Shown here piece by piece: positions 48,022 to 56,454 of a DNA stretch of 57,375 bases. The first letter of the stretch is position 1. Every line of letters starts with the position of its first letter. This stretch comes from Acidobacteriota bacterium (lineage in GTDB: Bacteria > Acidobacteriota > Vicinamibacteria > Vicinamibacterales > SCN-69-37): the NCBI GenBank assembly GCA_009694745.1, contig SHUF01000012.1:1-57375 (forward strand), read 5' to 3'. The notes below the pieces were generated by a model. It was not told where the DNA came from. It worked only from the letters and a program-made list of their open reading frames with translations, and did no database searches. The position numbers and the translations under genes were made by a program.

Positions 48022-48145
48022 TCACGACGGATCAGATCACGACGGATCATAGGAGGCTCAGAGACGCAGAGAACTTTCTGGGCAAGACCCTTGGCTTTAT
48101 AGGCCTTTCCCTAAGAACCTCCCTGACTCTGTGTCTCCTGTAATC
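48019..48145. repeat. Tandem 15-mer plus imperfect inverted repeat (family F)
   Basis: GATCACGACGGATCA occurs twice in tandem (48020-48034, 48035-48049), directly at the metF stop. Then AGGAGGCTCAGAGACGCAGA and CTCCCTGACTCTGTGTCTCC (about 48051-48140) form an imperfect hairpin. TGATCACG also sits at the stops of the class V aminotransferase (53703) and, in the other orientation, the nitroreductase (48173). No gene is present up to 48172. Confidence 0.65.
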
Positions 48146-48172
48146 CGACGTGGGCGATCGAAGGCGGCGTGA

Positions 48173-48778
48173 TCACAGGGTCTTTCCCCAGGCACCGTTG
48201 AAGACGAAGTCGGCGGCGCGGCGGCGGCGACGTGGGGTGACCTCGGCCGCGCGGTGCTTTTCACTCGCCAGGGCCTCTGGTAGCCCGGGGTATCCGACAG
48301 CCATCACCACCGCGGGTTCGAAGCCATCGGGCACCTGACAGACCCCTCGCGCGATGGTGTGACTGAAGCCTTCCATCTGCCGGATGGCCAACCCCTGTGA
48401 CTGGGCCTGCAGCGTGAGGAAAGCGACCGCCTGCCCGGTGTCGTAGTACGCCAGACGGTTGGCTTCTCCGGTTTGCTCCACGTTGAGTTGGACGGCGGCC
48501 AGGATCAGCACCGGTGCTGTGCCGGCCCACGCTTGATTGCTTGCGCCGAGCGCGGAATACAGCGCCTGGTGCGCCTCGGGCGATTGCTGCCGGTGCGTCA
48601 CGACGAAACGCCATGGCTGTTCGTTCCGCGAGGACGGCGCCCAGCGCGCGGCCTCGAACAGGCGCCAGAGGTCGTCCATCGAGACTGGACGAGCGGCATC
48701 AAACGCCCGCGGGCTCCACCGTTCGCGGATGAGATCCAGCACTTCATGGTCGGCGGCGGCGTGCTTGGGATGGGTCAT
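48173..48778 (-). CDS. Nitroreductase-family oxidoreductase
   Basis: Predicted 201 residues. FMN-binding features are IRERWSPRAFDAARPVSMDD, ARWAPSSRNEQPWRFVV and the C-terminal AVVMAVGYPGLPEAL. It uses NAD(P)H to reduce nitro compounds or quinones; the physiological substrate is unknown. It is divergent from the adjacent aminotransferase gene with a 39-bp gap and converges with metF across a repeat region. Confidence 0.92.
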   Translation of the reverse strand: MTHPKHAAADHEVLDLIRERWSPRAFDAARPVSMDDLWRLFEAARWAPSSRNEQPWRFVVTHRQQSPEAHQALYSALGASNQAWAGTAPVLILAAVQLNVEQTGEANRLAYYDTGQAVAFLTLQAQSQGLAIRQMEGFSHTIARGVCQVPDGFEPAVVMAVGYPGLPEALASEKHRAAEVTPRRRRRAADFVFNGAWGKTL

Positions 48779-48804
48779 TGATGTGTTCGGGGGCGCACTT
48801 TCAG

Positions 48805-48810
48805 TATCAT
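48805..48810 (+). promoter_or_regulatory. TATCAT box 7 nt before a start codon
   Basis: TATCAT followed by CTCAGGA and ATG 48818. The spacing again implies a very short or absent 5' leader, though AGGA could serve weakly as a ribosome site. Confidence 0.35.
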
Positions 48811-48817
48811 CTCAGGA

Positions 48818-49996
48818 ATGGCTCAGTTCCTCGACTCCGTGCCTTTCTCTGGAATTATCCGCATTCGCGACATGATGTATTCGGTTGATCGGCCGTTCCG
48901 GCTCGATCAGGGCGACGTCAGCTTCGACGCGCCTGAATCCGTCAAAGAGGCGCTTCGCAAGGGCATCGCCGAGAATCGCACGCACTACGTGCAGACGACG
49001 GGCATTCCGCCGCTGCTCGACCTGCTGGTGAAGAAGATGCGAACCGTCAACGGCACTCCCATCGGCGGCGCAGACGAGGTCATGGTCACCAACGGCGGCA
49101 TTCACGGCCAGTACATCGCGTGCCTGGCGTTACTTGAGCCGGGCGACGAGGTGCTGGTGCCCGATCCCTGCTGGCCACCGACCGTGAGCAACATTCTGGC
49201 GGCGCAAGCCGTGCCGGTGCCGGTCCCTGTGTACGAGTCGCTCGGCTGGCGGCCCGACATGGACGAACTGGCGCGCCTGATCACGCCGAAGACCAAGGCC
49301 ATCCTGATCAACACGCCCAGTAACCCCACCGGCGGCGTGATGACGCGCGAAGACGTGGACCAGCTCGCGGCCCTCGTCATGGAGCGCAACCTCTGGGTCT
49401 TCTCAGACGAGGCGTATGAGGACTTTGTGTTCGACGGTCACGAACATTTCAGCATCGCGTCGTGGCCGGGCCTCTACGAGCGCACGATCCCGCTCTACAC
49501 GCTCAGCAAGACCTATGCGATGACCGGTCTTCGCCTGGGCTATCTCGCGATCAAGGACAAGAAGATCAACGAACGCGCGCGGAAGATCGTGTCGTTGACC
49601 ACGTCGAATGTGTCGTCGCTGATTCAGTACGGCGCGGTGGGTGCGTTTCAGGGGCCGCGGCAGGTGGTGGACGATTTCAAGATCGAGTTGGGCGCGCGGC
49701 GCGACTTGTTCTACGAGAAGTTGCCCAAGGCGTCCAAGGGCATCCTCAGCGGCGTGCCGCCTGTAGGCGCGTTTTACGCATTCGTGAAGATCGATCCGGC
49801 GTGGAAGTCGCCGCTGCCGAACGCGCCGGAGTCGCTGTCGTGGGCGATGACCGAGTTCCTGATCAAGAAGGCGCGGATCGGGTGTGTGCCCGGCGTGGAC
49901 TTCGGCTCACGAGGCGAAGGCCACATCCGGCTGTGCTTCGCGCGCGACCGCAAGGAACTGGACGGCGCGCTCGAGTCAATGGAAGCGCACCTGTAG
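48818..49996 (+). CDS. Class I/II pyridoxal-phosphate aminotransferase
   Basis: Predicted 392 residues. Fold type I with VTNGGIHGQYIACLALLEPG, NTPSNPTGGVM, FSDEAYEDFVF (Asp pairing the PLP nitrogen) and TLSKTYAMTGLRLGY (Schiff-base Lys). The last region is GSRGEGHIRLCFA with the substrate-carboxylate Arg. Likely an aspartate- or alanine-type transaminase; the amino acid is not determinable. It ends TAG, 15 bp from the converging CsgG-like gene. Confidence 0.93.
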   Translation: MAQFLDSVPFSGIIRIRDMMYSVDRPFRLDQGDVSFDAPESVKEALRKGIAENRTHYVQTTGIPPLLDLLVKKMRTVNGTPIGGADEVMVTNGGIHGQYIACLALLEPGDEVLVPDPCWPPTVSNILAAQAVPVPVPVYESLGWRPDMDELARLITPKTKAILINTPSNPTGGVMTREDVDQLAALVMERNLWVFSDEAYEDFVFDGHEHFSIASWPGLYERTIPLYTLSKTYAMTGLRLGYLAIKDKKINERARKIVSLTTSNVSSLIQYGAVGAFQGPRQVVDDFKIELGARRDLFYEKLPKASKGILSGVPPVGAFYAFVKIDPAWKSPLPNAPESLSWAMTEFLIKKARIGCVPGVDFGSRGEGHIRLCFARDRKELDGALESMEAHL

Positions 49997-50011
49997 AGGG
50001 TGCGCCGTCCC

Positions 50012-50980
50012 TCACTTCGCGACGAGCACCGCTTTGACGAAGCCCTCGCCCATCGAGCCCAGCTCCTTGATGTAGCCGCCGGCGGCGGGGCCCATCACGA
50101 CGAGTTCGTCGGACTTCTTGAGCGTGGCGACCACCTTCGAGGTGTCACTCGCTGTGGCCATGAGTTTCACGCCGTCGATCTTCGAGTGGACGACGTCGCC
50201 TTCGTTGAAGCCCGAACCGGCCGCGGGTGATTCACCGCCGCCGAGCGCGGCCAGCCGGTCGACCGCCATCGGCTTGAGCGAAGACGCCTGCACCTTGGCC
50301 ACAACCGCGTTGTAGTTGTCGAGCAGGCTGGCGGCAATGACCTTGCCCTCGGCCGTGCTTGAGTAGGCGCCGGCGCCGCCAAGCAGTCCGCCCGCGATCC
50401 CCAGACCGCCCAGGCTGAAATCGCGCTGACGCGCCTTGCCTTCAGCCGACGCCACCTACACACCCGTGCGCGTGGAGGACAACGTGATGCTCGACTCGGC
50501 TTCCTTGAACTTCAGGCTGCCACCAACACCGATGCCAACCCGGCGACCGAGGGCCCCACCGACCGCACCACCGACGCCTCCCGCGTTGTTGTCCGCAAAC
50601 TGGACGTACGGCGTCAAAACAAAGTCGGCCGCCACCATCTGGCCCTTGCCCATGTTCGACCCCGACTGCAGTTCACCCGACGCACCCAGCGCGCGCTCCT
50701 GCTGAAGGTTCTACATCCTCTTGCCGCGTTCAACCACCACGAAACAGTTGGACTCCTGAGCGTAGATCCGAATGAGCGCCGAGGGCGACTCGAGCGAATA
50801 CCGGCGCAACCACGTCAGCACTTCGTCGGTCGGTTCATTCACCGCGAGTGTGCCGTACGGCGTGGGGCACTTCTCAATCTTGTCCTTGTCCTGAGCGGAC
50901 ACGGGCGCGGCCACGGCCAGAGCGGCCACACAAACCAGGGCGGATACGATACGGCGAGAGTGATGAGTCCTAGGTTGCAA
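50012..50980 (-). pseudogene. CsgG-like protein with C-terminal SH3-like domain, two in-frame TAGs
   Basis: A single frame of 322 codons contains TAG at 50713-50711 (codon 90) and at 50458-50456 (codon 175), and no other stop. Order: TTG start, signal peptide (VSALVCVAALAVAAPVSAQ), the CsgG-like core SNCFVVVERGKRM-TAG-NLQQERALGAS, then GKGQMVAADF, a Gly-rich hairpin, LSSTRTGV-TAG-VASAEGK, and AEGKVIAASLLDNYNAVV. A tail of ~90 residues looks like an SH3-type domain (GDVVHSKIDGVKLMATASD). In relatives I remember, the second site is Gln (SGVQVA) and the first is Gln or Asn. CsgG proteins form outer-membrane pores or accessory lipoproteins. A TAAAAT box is at 51004-50999. Frame purity argues for very recent mutation or read-through. 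Confidence 0.82.
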
Positions 50981-51001
50981 AGCTCCGTTTGGGTGGAAAT
51001 T

Positions 51002-51745
51002 TTAGCGCAGGTGGCGGCCGCCATCGACGCGAATCGTCTCGCCCGTCATGAAGTCTGAATCAATCAGCGCGAGTACGGCTTTGGCCACTTCGTCGGCCCC
51101 ACCCCACCGGCCCACTGGGGTGGCGGCTTCAACGCCTGCGCGCTGCTCCGGGGAAAAATCATCAGGCGCCAGCACGGGCCCGGGCGCGATCGCGTTGACC
51201 AGGATTCGCTCCCCGGCCAATTCCAGCGCAAAGGCCTCCGTCAACGCCTTCACACCGGCCTTGGCCACGTAATAGCCCGTGTAACCCTTGTAACGGGGAC
51301 GGCCGCTGGCCGCGGTCCAATCAGTGAAATTGATGATGCGGCCGCCGCCGGCGCGTCGCATGTGCGGAATGGCGGCGCGCATACAGACGAAGGTTCCGCG
51401 CATGTCGACGCCGAGCGTCCGCTCGATTTCCCAGGTATCAAGGTCGTCGAAGTGGGCCTCCACATACCGCGACGCCATCATCACCAGCACATCGAGACGG
51501 CCCATCTCATCGGCCACCTGCTGGAACGTGGCTTCAACAACCGGCGTTTCGTCGGTGACATCGCACCGCACCACCATCGCCTTTCGCCCAAGCGCACTGA
51601 CGGCGTCGGCCGCCGCTTCGGCGGCATCAGGGGAGGTGCGATACGTGAGGGCGACATCGGCCCCGCGCGACGCAAGCGCCGTAGCCAGAGCCAAGCCCAT
51701 CCGACGGGCGCCGACAAGCACGGCAACCTTGTTCGTAAGAAGCAT
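51002..51745 (-). CDS. Short-chain dehydrogenase/reductase
   Basis: Predicted 247 residues. The Rossmann start is VAVLVGARRMGLALATALAS, where GARRMG replaces the usual TGxxxGIG and recalls pteridine reductases such as FolM. CDVTDE, the catalytic NFTDWTAASG and YYVAKAG (Tyr-x3-Lys), NAIAPGPVLAP and MTGETIRVDGGRHL complete the family. The RR in the cofactor loop suggests NADPH. Its stop overlaps the TAAAAT box proposed for the CsgG-like gene. A palindromic element separates it from the upstream doxX-like gene. Confidence 0.92.
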   Translation of the reverse strand: MLLTNKVAVLVGARRMGLALATALASRGADVALTYRTSPDAAEAAADAVSALGRKAMVVRCDVTDETPVVEATFQQVADEMGRLDVLVMMASRYVEAHFDDLDTWEIERTLGVDMRGTFVCMRAAIPHMRRAGGGRIINFTDWTAASGRPRYKGYTGYYVAKAGVKALTEAFALELAGERILVNAIAPGPVLAPDDFSPEQRAGVEAATPVGRWGGADEVAKAVLALIDSDFMTGETIRVDGGRHLR

Positions 51746-51762
51746 CGGTGTCAGTTCATTTC

Positions 51763-51828
51763 ACACGAGACATGAAGGTCTGAAAGTTCGTTCAAAGGGA
51801 AGTTCCTTCAGTCCTTCATGCCTCGTGT
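51763..51828. repeat. Family E 66-bp hairpin, copy 1
   Basis: Outer arms ACACGAGACATGAAGG and CCTTCATGCCTCGTGT, continuing inward (TCTGAAAG / CTTCAGT). It lies 3' of the doxX-like gene and 5' of the SDR gene, both on the minus strand, where the outer A-C mismatch becomes U-G. Confidence 0.85.
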
Positions 51829-51835
51829 AAAAAGC

Positions 51836-52321
51836 CTAGAGTTTCCCCCGAAGTCGGGCTCTTCCCGCCTGGCGCGAGGCGCGGGAGGCTTCGCGCTGGC
51901 CGTCCAGGGACCACTCTCCGCCGCCGGTGAAAGTCAAACAGAGCAAGGCGCCAAGCAGAATGAGGCTGAACTCGAATCCCTGGCCGCGATCGGGCGCGCC
52001 CGTCCAGTTGAGGAAAAACCCATTGGCCCACTGGCCCTTCCACATGGCCACTACGGTCACCACGGCCATCGCCGGCGCGGCGAACCGGGTAAACCGCCCG
52101 ACCACCAACAGGAGTCCGCCCAGGGTTTCGACGACACCCACCAGCACTGCGAGGGGAAACGAGGGATTGAGGCCGAGGCCGGCGAACAGCTGTGCGGTCA
52201 TGTCGAGACCGCCAACACCAATGGCCGGGCCGGCCCACAGGCCGAACAGCTTGTGTGCGCCGTGTGCGACGAATACGACGGCCAGTGCGAGTCGCAGCAC
52301 CACCAGACCAAGTCCGTTCAC
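51836..52321 (-). CDS. DoxX-family membrane protein
   Basis: Predicted 161 residues, four hydrophobic segments (VVLRLALAVVFVAHGAHKLF; PLAVLVGVVETLGGLLLVVG; AAPAMAVVTVVAMW; FSLILLGALLCLTFTGGG). HGAHKLFG and ETLGGLLL are typical of DoxX/DUF4126-like proteins. It is a small inner-membrane protein of uncertain, perhaps redox-linked, role. GTG 52321 follows GGGGGG. The Arg-rich C-terminus (ASRASRQAGRARLRGKL) extends beyond the usual family end. Confidence 0.88.
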   Translation of the reverse strand: MNGLGLVVLRLALAVVFVAHGAHKLFGLWAGPAIGVGGLDMTAQLFAGLGLNPSFPLAVLVGVVETLGGLLLVVGRFTRFAAPAMAVVTVVAMWKGQWANGFFLNWTGAPDRGQGFEFSLILLGALLCLTFTGGGEWSLDGQREASRASRQAGRARLRGKL

Positions 52322-52409
52322 GCAAAGCCCCCCTGCTGTCCACGGCTATTGTGCCACCATTCGCGCTATGATTCGCAGGAAATTCGGTCTGACAAAAGGA
52401 GGATCAGCG

Positions 52410-53705
52410 ATGTGGACCCGACGGCAATTCCTGAACCGCACGAGCACGGCCGCCGGCGCTGCGCTCGCCGCCTATAACCCGAACGGACTCACCCGCCTGC
52501 TTGAGGCGAGCGCCGCCCAGAATGGGCGCGCGCCCGTCGATGTGGCAACCGACGAAGACTTCTGGCGCGTCGTCCAGGAGGGCTTCACCCTCGACCGCAC
52601 CATCGTCAACCTCAACAACGGCGGTGTCTGCCCCAGCCCGCGCGTCGTGCACGAAGCGTTCAAGCGTTACCTCGATATCTCGAACCAGTTGCCCGCGTAT
52701 CACATGTGGCGGATCCTCGAGCCCAACATCGAGAGCGTCCGACGTGACCTGGCGCATGACATTGGCGCGGACCCAGAGACGATCGCGATTACGCGAAATG
52801 CCAGTGAGTCGCTCCAGATTGCCCAACTCGGCATCGACCTCAAACCCGGCGACGAGATCCTGACCACCAATCAGGATTACGGCCGCATGATGAACACGTG
52901 GGAGCAGCGCGTCATTCGCAATGAAGTCAAGCTCACGAAGATTCCGTTTCCAGTGCCGCCCACGCAAGCCGATTTGGTGCAGCGCTTCGAGCGCGCGATC
53001 ACTCCCGCGACGAAGGTGATTCACTTCATGCACATCTCGAACCTGACGGGGCACATTTTTCCCGTGAAGGAAATCTGCGAGCTTGCACGCAAGCGCGGCA
53101 TCCTCACCGTCGTTGACGGCGCCCACGCGTACGGGCACTTTCCGTTCAAGATCACTGACTTCGACTGCGACTACTACGGGTCAAGCCTGCACAAGTGGCT
53201 GCTCGCGCCGATCGGAACGGGATTGCTCTACGTGCGGCCCGATCGGATCGAAAAGACCTGGGCCCTGCAGCCGGCGGCCCCGTCGCAGTCGAAGAACATC
53301 CGCAAGTTCGAGGAAATCGGGACGCACCCGGCTGCGAACCATAACGCGATTGCCGAGGCGCTCATCTTCCACCGTGGTATCGGGAGCGAACGGAAAGCCG
53401 CGCGCTTGCGCTATCTCAAGGCCCGATGGGTCAATGCACTCGCCAAGTTCGACCGCATCCAGTTGCACACAGGAATGGATCCTGCCCACTCGTGCGCCAT
53501 CGGCACTGTCGGTATCAAGGGCGTGCCGCCGAACGACATCGCCTCGAAGCTTTGGGATAACCAGAAAATCATCGTGACAGGCATCTCAGTGGGTGAGCCC
53601 ACGGCCCTGGAATACCAGGGTATTCGCGTCACGCCTAACGTCTACACCACGCTCGACGAGGTCGATGTGTTCATCGAGGCGATGACAAAACTCGCCAAGA
53701 GCTGA
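52410..53705 (+). CDS. Tat-exported class V aminotransferase-fold enzyme (isopenicillin-N-epimerase-like)
   Basis: Predicted 431 residues. A Tat signal (TRRQFLNRTSTAAGAALAA) is followed by INLNNGG-type PLP fold I sequence: LNNGGVCPSPRVVHEAF, TRNASESLQIAQLGIDL, VDGAHAYGHFPF (Asp) and YYGSSLHKWLLAPIGTG (Schiff-base Lys). It groups with cysteine desulfurase or isopenicillin-N-epimerase-like proteins exported in Acidobacteria; the substrate is unknown. ATG 52410 has an AAAGGAGGATC ribosome site, the clearest in the window. The stop is followed by TCACGACG and a 68-bp hairpin. Confidence 0.92.
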   Translation: MWTRRQFLNRTSTAAGAALAAYNPNGLTRLLEASAAQNGRAPVDVATDEDFWRVVQEGFTLDRTIVNLNNGGVCPSPRVVHEAFKRYLDISNQLPAYHMWRILEPNIESVRRDLAHDIGADPETIAITRNASESLQIAQLGIDLKPGDEILTTNQDYGRMMNTWEQRVIRNEVKLTKIPFPVPPTQADLVQRFERAITPATKVIHFMHISNLTGHIFPVKEICELARKRGILTVVDGAHAYGHFPFKITDFDCDYYGSSLHKWLLAPIGTGLLYVRPDRIEKTWALQPAAPSQSKNIRKFEEIGTHPAANHNAIAEALIFHRGIGSERKAARLRYLKARWVNALAKFDRIQLHTGMDPAHSCAIGTVGIKGVPPNDIASKLWDNQKIIVTGISVGEPTALEYQGIRVTPNVYTTLDEVDVFIEAMTKLAKS

Positions 53706-53728
53706 TCACGACGACTCTGCCTCTTCTT

Positions 53729-53796
53729 ACACGAGGCATGAAGGATCTGAAGGAACTCCCCTGGGTTAAGAACCTTCAGACCTCCATGTCTCGTGT
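53729..53796. repeat. Family E 68-bp hairpin, copy 2
   Basis: Outer arms ACACGAGGCATGAAGG and CCTCCATGTCTCGTGT, with inner CTGAAGGA / CCTTCAG. It is clearly the same element as 51763-51828. It lies 3' of the class V aminotransferase gene, where the outer mismatch is a G-U pair in the plus-strand RNA. Confidence 0.85.
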
Positions 53797-53839
53797 TGAC
53801 TAGATCGGGCGGCGATCCTTCGTGCTTCGGGGTAGGATC

Positions 53840-55054
53840 ATGACCATGCCTACACAGGCGCCGGTGCACGTCGCCACTCGTATTTCGGGCTTCACGTATG
53901 CCATTCGCAACGTGGTGGCCGAAGCCCGGAAAGTGGAGGCCGCAGGCCGCACCGTCCGGTATTTGAACATCGGCGACCCGATTCCGTTCGGGTTCCACAC
54001 ACCGCCTCATCTCATTGAGGCCGTGGATCGCGCGATGCGTGACGGCCACAACGGCTACACGGCATCTGTGGGCATTCTCTCGGCGCGCGAAGCCGTCGCC
54101 CGCGAGTACGAATCGCGCGGCATGCCGGTGGGTGTTGACCGAGTGATTCTGACGGCCGGCACCTCGGAAGGTATCGAACTCGCGCTGGGCGCCATGGCCG
54201 ACGCGGGCGACGAGGTGCTGGTGCCCACGCCCACGTATCCGCTCTACACAGCCGTGCTCGCGAAACTGGGCGCGAAGGCGATTTTTTATCGCACCGACGC
54301 TGAGAATCACTGGCTGCCCGATGTGGCCGATATCGCGGCCAAGATCACGCCGCTTACCCGAGCCATCGTGGTGATCGACCCGAACAACCCGACCGGTGCC
54401 GTCTACCCCGAGGCCACTCGTCGCGCGCTCATCGCCCTGGCCCACTCGTCGGGCGTGCCGATTCTGGCCGACGAGGTGTATGGCGACCTTGGGTTCGACG
54501 GTCCGTCTCCGCTGCTCGGCAGCCTCGACCCGGACGCACCTATTCTGTCGTTCTCGTCTCTGTCGAAGGCGTACGTGGCGCCGGGGTGGCGCGCGGGGTG
54601 GCTGTCGGTGGGCCGGTCGCCGCGCCTGAACGACGTCCTGGCCGCGATCAAGAAGCTGGCCGATGGCCGGCTCTGTAGCACCGGGCCGATGCAGTACGCC
54701 ATTGAAGCGGCGCTCAACGGCGACCGCAGCCATCAACGCGAGTTCGTGCGCCAACTCACGATCCGCGCCGACCTCACAGTGGCGCGGCTGAATGCGATTC
54801 CCGGCATCACGTGCGTCGCTCCACGCGCGGCGTTCTACGCCATGCCGAAAGTGGCGTTGCCTCCTGGCAAGACCGACGAGGACTTCGTGCTCGCACTGCT
54901 CCGCCAGACGGGAATTCTCTGCGTCTACGGCTCTGGTTTTGGGTGTCCAACGGCCGACGGATTCTTCCGCGTGGTGTTTCTCGCGCCACCGGATTTGCTC
55001 AGCGCGATTTACGACGACATCGCGACATTTACCGCGGAGTGGACGTGCTCGTGA
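53840..55054 (+). CDS. Alanine/aspartate-type aminotransferase (class I/II)
   Basis: Predicted 404 residues. ISGFTYAIRNVVAEARKVEA and LNIGDPIPFGFHTP resemble AlaA-type enzymes. PLP features are LTAGTSEGIELALGA, DPNNPTGAVYP, LADEVYGDLGFDG and SFSSLSKAYVAPGWRAGW (Lys). It probably makes or degrades alanine. ATG 53840 is used; ATG 53846 is as likely, with TAGGAT (53833-53838) exactly 7 nt before it. Its TGA overlaps the next gene's GTG (GTGA). Confidence 0.92.
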   Translation: MTMPTQAPVHVATRISGFTYAIRNVVAEARKVEAAGRTVRYLNIGDPIPFGFHTPPHLIEAVDRAMRDGHNGYTASVGILSAREAVAREYESRGMPVGVDRVILTAGTSEGIELALGAMADAGDEVLVPTPTYPLYTAVLAKLGAKAIFYRTDAENHWLPDVADIAAKITPLTRAIVVIDPNNPTGAVYPEATRRALIALAHSSGVPILADEVYGDLGFDGPSPLLGSLDPDAPILSFSSLSKAYVAPGWRAGWLSVGRSPRLNDVLAAIKKLADGRLCSTGPMQYAIEAALNGDRSHQREFVRQLTIRADLTVARLNAIPGITCVAPRAAFYAMPKVALPPGKTDEDFVLALLRQTGILCVYGSGFGCPTADGFFRVVFLAPPDLLSAIYDDIATFTAEWTCS

Positions 55055-56454
55055 AACTGTCGATCATCATGCCCGCTTTTAATGAAAAGCGGACTATTCG
55101 TGAAATCGTCGCCCGCGTCCTTGCCGTCAACCTGCCGGACATCGCAAAAGAACTCGTCATTGTGGACGATGGGTCGAGCGATGGGACGAGAGATATCCTC
55201 GCTGAACTCGACGGTAAGAATGGCATCCGAGTGTTTTACCAGACGTCGAATCAGGGCAAAGGCGCGGCGGTGGCGCGCGGGATGCGCGAATCCACGGGCG
55301 ACATCCTGCTCGTGCAGGACGCCGACCTCGAGTACAACCCCGACCAATATCCCATGCTGCTGCGGCCGATCCTGCATGGCGACGCCGACGTGGTTTATGG
55401 ATCGCGCTTCCTCGGGTCCCCGAACGGGCATCGGGTGCTGTACTTCTGGCACGCGGTGGGCAACAAGATGCTCACGCTGCTCTCGAATGCGGTGAGTGGC
55501 TTGAACTTAACCGACATGGAGACGTGTTACAAGGCGCTCACGCGCGACGTCGCCAACCGTCTTGATTTGCGCTCCAAGCGTTTCGGCGTGGAACCGGAAA
55601 TTACCTGCAAGGTCGCGCGACTGCGCGCGCGTGTGTACGAAGTGCCGATCTCGTACAACGGCCGGACGTACGCCGAGGGCAAGAAGATCGGGTTCAAGGA
55701 CGCGATCCAGGCGGCGTGGACCATCCTGCGTTTCTCGCGGTGGGAGGCCCCCGAAAGCGACGTCGGCGCCATGACGTTGCGGCGCATGTCGCGGCTGGGC
55801 GTCTACAACAAGTGGCTGCACGATCAATTCGATTCGTTCCTGGGTCGCCGGGTACTCGAAGTCGGGTCGGGCGTTGGCAACCAGACGCGGTACTTCGCCG
55901 AACGCGAGCGCGTGATCGCGTCGGACATTGAACCGCACTACGTCAAGGAACTGCAGTCCACGGTGGGACAGCGATCCAACGTGCGCGTCGCGTCATTCGA
56001 GTTCCCGCTCACGCAGGCCGCTCGCGAGGATCTGGCCGGCGAACACATCGACTCCATCGTCTGCATGAACGTGCTGGAACACATCGAGCACGATCGCGAA
56101 ACGTTGCTCGATTTCGCCAGAGTGCTGCCCGCCGGCGGGCATCTCGTATTGCTCGTGCCAGCGATGCCATCACTTTACGGCACACTCGACAAATACCTGA
56201 ACCACTTTCGGCGCTACGACCGCGAACCCCTGCGCGCGCTGCTGACCGAGACGGGCTTCGAAGTTGAGGCCCTTCGCTACCTGAACCAGCCCGGTGTCTT
56301 TGGATGGTGGCTGAATTCGCGTGTGCTAAAGCGGCGAGTCATTCCCCGCGGGCAGGCAGGCGCCGTCAAGTGGATCATGCCGTGGCTGCGCGCGGAGAAT
56401 CGCCGGTCGCCCAATTTCGGGATGTCGCTGCTGGCGCTTGCCCGACGAAAGTGA
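55051..56454 (+). CDS. Fused GT2 glycosyltransferase and SAM-dependent methyltransferase
   Basis: Predicted 467 residues. Residues ~1-230 are a dolichol-phosphate-mannose-synthase-like GT2 (KLSIIMPAFNEKRTIREIVA, IVDDGSSDGT, LLVQDADLEYNPDQY with the metal-binding acids). Residues ~250-467 are a class I methyltransferase (RRVLEVGSGVGNQTRYFAE, VIASDIEPHYV, CMNVLEHIEHDRETL). It probably makes a polyprenyl-phosphate sugar donor; the substrate of the methyl transfer is unknown. GTG 55051 overlaps the preceding TGA and its own TGA overlaps the next GTG, so three genes are coupled. Confidence 0.92.
   Translation: MKLSIIMPAFNEKRTIREIVARVLAVNLPDIAKELVIVDDGSSDGTRDILAELDGKNGIRVFYQTSNQGKGAAVARGMRESTGDILLVQDADLEYNPDQYPMLLRPILHGDADVVYGSRFLGSPNGHRVLYFWHAVGNKMLTLLSNAVSGLNLTDMETCYKALTRDVANRLDLRSKRFGVEPEITCKVARLRARVYEVPISYNGRTYAEGKKIGFKDAIQAAWTILRFSRWEAPESDVGAMTLRRMSRLGVYNKWLHDQFDSFLGRRVLEVGSGVGNQTRYFAERERVIASDIEPHYVKELQSTVGQRSNVRVASFEFPLTQAAREDLAGEHIDSIVCMNVLEHIEHDRETLLDFARVLPAGGHLVLLVPAMPSLYGTLDKYLNHFRRYDREPLRALLTETGFEVEALRYLNQPGVFGWWLNSRVLKRRVIPRGQAGAVKWIMPWLRAENRRSPNFGMSLLALARRK

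Noticed and set aside
48022-48172. CRISPR-like array at the metF stop
   Set aside because: Only two adjacent copies of a 15-mer without spacers are present, and there are no cas genes.
48290-48330. tRNA T-loop-like GGTTCGAAGCC
   Set aside because: It lies inside the nitroreductase gene and no cloverleaf can be built around it.
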